Origin: Macrostomum hystrix
Taxonomy: Eukaryota > Platyhelminthes > Macrostomidae
Assembly: GCA_950097015.1 (NCBI GenBank)
Contig: CATNEN010000014.1
Coordinates: forward strand, 1,550,001 to 1,614,000
Direction of reading: 5' to 3'
DNA length: 64,000 bases
Shown here: positions 61,601-64,000 of the stretch, piece by piece
Numbering within the stretch: position 1 is the stretch's first letter
How the letters are laid out: each line of letters begins with the position of its first letter
The notes under the pieces: model-generated
Told to the model about the DNA's origin: nothing
The model's input: the letters and a program-made list of their open reading frames with translations, nothing else
Databases searched by the model: none
Translations under genes and position numbers: made by a program

Positions 61601-62659
61601 CGAGTTCGTACCAACGACCCGATTTCGGGTTCTGCCACGTGCCTCTCCTTTTGCTTTGGGCAAACGAATTCACCCAGGCTAGCTCATTTACAATGATCCA
61701 GTTGAGTAAGTCTAGTCCCTGTTTGTTGGAGTTTGGTAGTCCGAACTTTCCGCAGTTCGGTGAGCAATCAGTTGGTTGTCTGCCGATTTGTGCGTTAAAG
61801 TCGCCTCCAATGAGGATTCGCTTGCGCTTTCCATCTGTGTGAAGTTGTCTTTCGATCTCATTTTGGACATTCGCGATCTCTGCTTCATAATTAGGGCTTC
61901 CCATCACGGGATAGTAGACGCTTATCAAAGAGATTTCTTTGAATTCCATTATGGTGACTCTGTCGAAAAACTTGGCTATTTGTCCTTCTTCCGTCCACTT
62001 TTTGTACATTTCTTCGTTAAGTGCAATACCGGTGCGTTTGCCATGTATTAGGTGTACTGACTTTCCTTTATGTTGATATGTCCTTCTGCCTGGGTTTTGT
62101 TCCTTCTGTTCGGTCAGTAGAGCTATTTCACATTTCTCTTCTACCAGGATTTTGATAATTTCGCCGAAGCGGTGGTTCAGAATGTTGGCCCGCTGTACGT
62201 TCCACGTGTGTATACGGATGTCTTTTTTGTCTGGGGCCTTTTTTTGGCTTTTTCCGCTTTTTCTTCTACGTCTTCTTTCCTTCCTGCGGTCGTTCCGACG
62301 TTTATTCAGGTTTGTCGTCTTCTTTCTCCTGGGTCCTGGATTCTTTTCAATCGTGAGCAGCTTAGATGTTACTTCCGCTTCACTCCTGCGTAACTCCTCA
62401 CTCTTCTGCGCCTCATCCTTCTCCGTCCACTCTTCGTTCTCCCACGAGGGTGGGTTAGCCTGATTTTTTCCGATCCGGAGGTCGGCTACTGCTCCGAATC
62501 GTTGATGAAAAGGGCTGGTGGCGATGTGCCGTTGGACGCGGACACTCCGCTCCTGTGCGCCTTTCCCTGTGTTCTGTTTGCCAGACGTTTTTCCATTCGT
62601 CTGTCCGCTTTTCGCCGCGAGAAGGCCGAACATCTTGAAAAGCAGTCTCTGGCATCTTC
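58604..62659 (-). mobile_element. APE-type LINE, 4,024 bp, with 16-bp TSD in Gypsy pol
   Basis: AGTCTCTGGCATCTTC occurs at 58604-58619 and 62644-62659. The body 58620-62643 is one long minus-strand coding unit, with its 3' end on the left (tail of GAA-like repeats). The target is Gypsy pol between RNase H and integrase; the duplicated codons read DARD on both sides. Confidence 0.95.
58668..62633 (-). pseudogene. LINE polyprotein: 2A-like motif, endonuclease, RT, zinc fingers (one stop)
   Basis: About 1,322 codons from 62633, interrupted only by a TAG at 61149-61151 with the same frame open on both sides. In order: a basic N-terminus; a 2A-like motif KLLTIEKNPGP (62363-62331); a second basic stretch; an AP-endonuclease (IRIHTWNVQRANI, LIGGDFNAQIGRQ, TPLSDHSPV); RT with GEDGVRLRYLK, YRGVCLLPMI, AYLLDLRKAYPRV (A), GFPTSPTLFN (B), CSLFADDTTLL (C); and a C-terminal region with at least three Cys/His fingers (CEYEDCGKICKNKAGLTIHQ; CNRCKKNFRQEATLKNHMKV; CVNCGRMLSATNMARHQKTC). 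ATG position is uncertain. A C-terminal relative lies at 15240-16170. Family clade not assigned. Confidence 0.85.
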
Positions 62660-64000
62660 ATGTTCTTCGTGATCATCGTCTTCTTCGTCTGAGGACTCAA
62701 TTTCTCTAGTCAGAGAAGTCTGACAGCTCTGATGCACGAGGCTTGGGCTGCATTGAGACTGATGTTCTGACATTCCTCTTGAAATAACTGACTGGTTTCG
62801 GTTCACTGTAATGGCAGGAGGTTCAGCCTCTACCTGTAGTTCTTCCTTCTGAACTTTTTCTTCGTTGGACCTTTCCGGCGGTCGTCTGGATAGGCTATCT
62901 GCATTTCCATGCTTCGCTCCACTTCTATGCTCAATATCATATTGGAACTCGCTCAATCTCTCAATCCATCTTCCTAGGATTCCTTGCGCCTCGGTCTGTC
63001 TCAGCAACCATAAGATTGCCTTATGATCTGTGCGAGCCAGGAACCGTTTGCCTATCAGGTAGAACCTAAAATGCTTCATCCCGTCTACTAGTGCAAGTAA
63101 TTCCTTCCTTGTAATCGGATATCTCTTTTCAGACTCCTTCATTGCCCTGCTAAAATATGCTATGGGCCTTTCAACTCCATCAGATTGAATCTGACCTAGG
63201 CAGGCGCCGATTCTTCCATCGCTAGCATCTGCATCAAGCACCATTCTTACATTTTCATCATCCGTGAACTCAGGATATGCCAGTACTTCAGTGGAAGTCA
63301 TCTTCCTTTTGAGTAGCTCAAAAGCTTCATCATGTTTTTTAGTCCACTTCTCCTTAAAGTTCTGGATTCCTTTCTTGGTTAACTGGAATAGCGGATGCGC
63401 TGCTTCGGCATAGTTCTGGACGAATCTACAATAGTAGTTACATAGTCCGAGGAAGCTTCTTAACTACTTGACATCCTGTGGTGTTGGCCAAGTCTGGATT
63501 ACCTCTATTTTGGCAGGATCTGTACTTATTCCTTCTATTCCAACAACATGACCTAGATATTTCAATTCCTTTTGAAACAGATTACACTTCTTAGGTCTCA
63601 GCTTCAGTCCAGCAGTTGATAGTCTTTGAAACACTTCTCGTAGGTGGCTCATATGATCTTCAAATTCCTTTGAATACGTAACAATGCCATCAATGTAGGA
63701 CATAGCGTACTTGTGCTGGATACCCATTAACACTAGGTTCATCAGTCTCTGGAATGTTCCTGGGGCATTTGATAAGCCCTGAGCCATCACTTGATATTCA
63801 AACTGTCCTCGAGTCAAGGTGGAGAACGCCGTCATGAACTTATGCTCCTCCTTGATGGGTACCTGCCAGTAACCGGAATTCAAGTCTAGGCTACTGAAGT
63901 AGTTGCTTCCAGTCAGATGCGAGAAAGTCTCTTGTATATTCGGCAATGGGTATGGATAATAGTTGACACGAGAATTCAACACTCGAAAGTCACTAACAAT
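62660..64000 (-). pseudogene. Gypsy reverse transcriptase and RNase H (partial, runs off the window)
   Basis: RT blocks reading leftward: VNYYPYPLPNIQETFSHL, FSSLDLNSGYWQVPI (motif A), MAQGLSNAPGTFQRLM (B), MSYIDGIVTYSKEFEDH (motif C), where the usual catalytic YxDD is YIDG. A TAG at 63464-63466 follows PTPQDVK; the same frame continues LRSFLGLCNYY. RNase H: MVLDADASDGRIGACLGQ, KRYPITRKELLALV, TDHKAILWLL, and NADSLSRRP. The tail is acidic up to DHEEHEDARD, where the LINE is inserted. Gag and protease lie beyond 64000. Two lesions make RT inactive. Confidence 0.9.

Overview
This window looks like repeat-rich DNA from a metazoan nucleus, most likely an invertebrate. It contains a spliced gene for a signal-peptide, immunoglobulin-like, membrane-anchored protein, several tRNA-derived SINE-like units, LINEs, Gypsy and BEL/Pao retroelements, hAT and DDE DNA transposons, Helitron ends, and two Polinton/Maverick elements (virus-like DNA transposons). 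I cannot name the species. Almost all recognisable coding sequence belongs to mobile elements; the only convincing host gene family is the Ig/TM pair at 1-178 and 22.7-25.6 kb.

Layout. 1-0.7 kb: last exon of an Ig/TM gene (+) with a 23-bp minisatellite directly after its stop. 0.7-13 kb: an old, broken Polinton (capsid, penton, adenovirus pX-like, PolB and protease genes, all + except one), interrupted by a minisatellite-bearing Helitron end (to 6057) and a 5'-truncated LINE with a 14-bp target duplication (10989-12594). 13.3-22 kb: a hAT element with an 8-bp TSD, a LINE fragment, a SINE, an LTR, Gypsy gag-protease with its 5' LTR on the minus strand, a DDE transposon with long TIRs, and an unclassified 810-bp TIR element. 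22.0-25.6 kb: an inverted copy of the left end, carrying a nearly complete second Ig/TM gene (-), so the two paralogues lie tail to tail. 25.6-40 kb: AT-rich sequence, a second Gypsy 5' LTR plus gag, several very homogeneous satellites, two Helitron ends joined head to tail, inverted 0.4-kb arms carrying a tRNA-like SINE, and a decayed BEL/Pao integrase.

40.1-64 kb is one nested structure. A minus-strand Gypsy element (pol RT-RNase H, integrase, an extra ORF, then 3' LTR) runs in from beyond the right edge. A 4.0-kb APE-type LINE (16-bp TSD) sits in its pol between RNase H and integrase. A complete-length 15,037-bp Polinton (6-bp TSD, TIRs of 855 and 737 bp) sits in its 3' LTR. This younger Polinton has PolB, a zinc-ribbon-like protein, an HTH/zinc-finger protein, a coiled-coil protein, and adenain-type protease on the left half (+). 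On the right half (-) it has a membrane protein, a fibre-like protein, penton, packaging ATPase, major capsid, a pX-like protein, a small protein, and a PLA2-integrase fusion, followed by a PPPY-containing ORF (+). Together these are the replication, maturation, packaging and virion modules of a virus-like element. PolB has lost its exonuclease region, and capsid is broken by a 10-bp duplication.

The most unusual signal is a roughly 25-bp double-hairpin sequence found seven times in this one Polinton, in both orientations, inside genes (in frame) and between them. Other points worth attention are the PLA2-integrase fusion, an accessory ORF with its own CCAAT/TATA-like promoter between Gypsy pol and LTR, a 2A-like motif in the LINE ORF, and PolB start codons copied into both Polinton TIRs.
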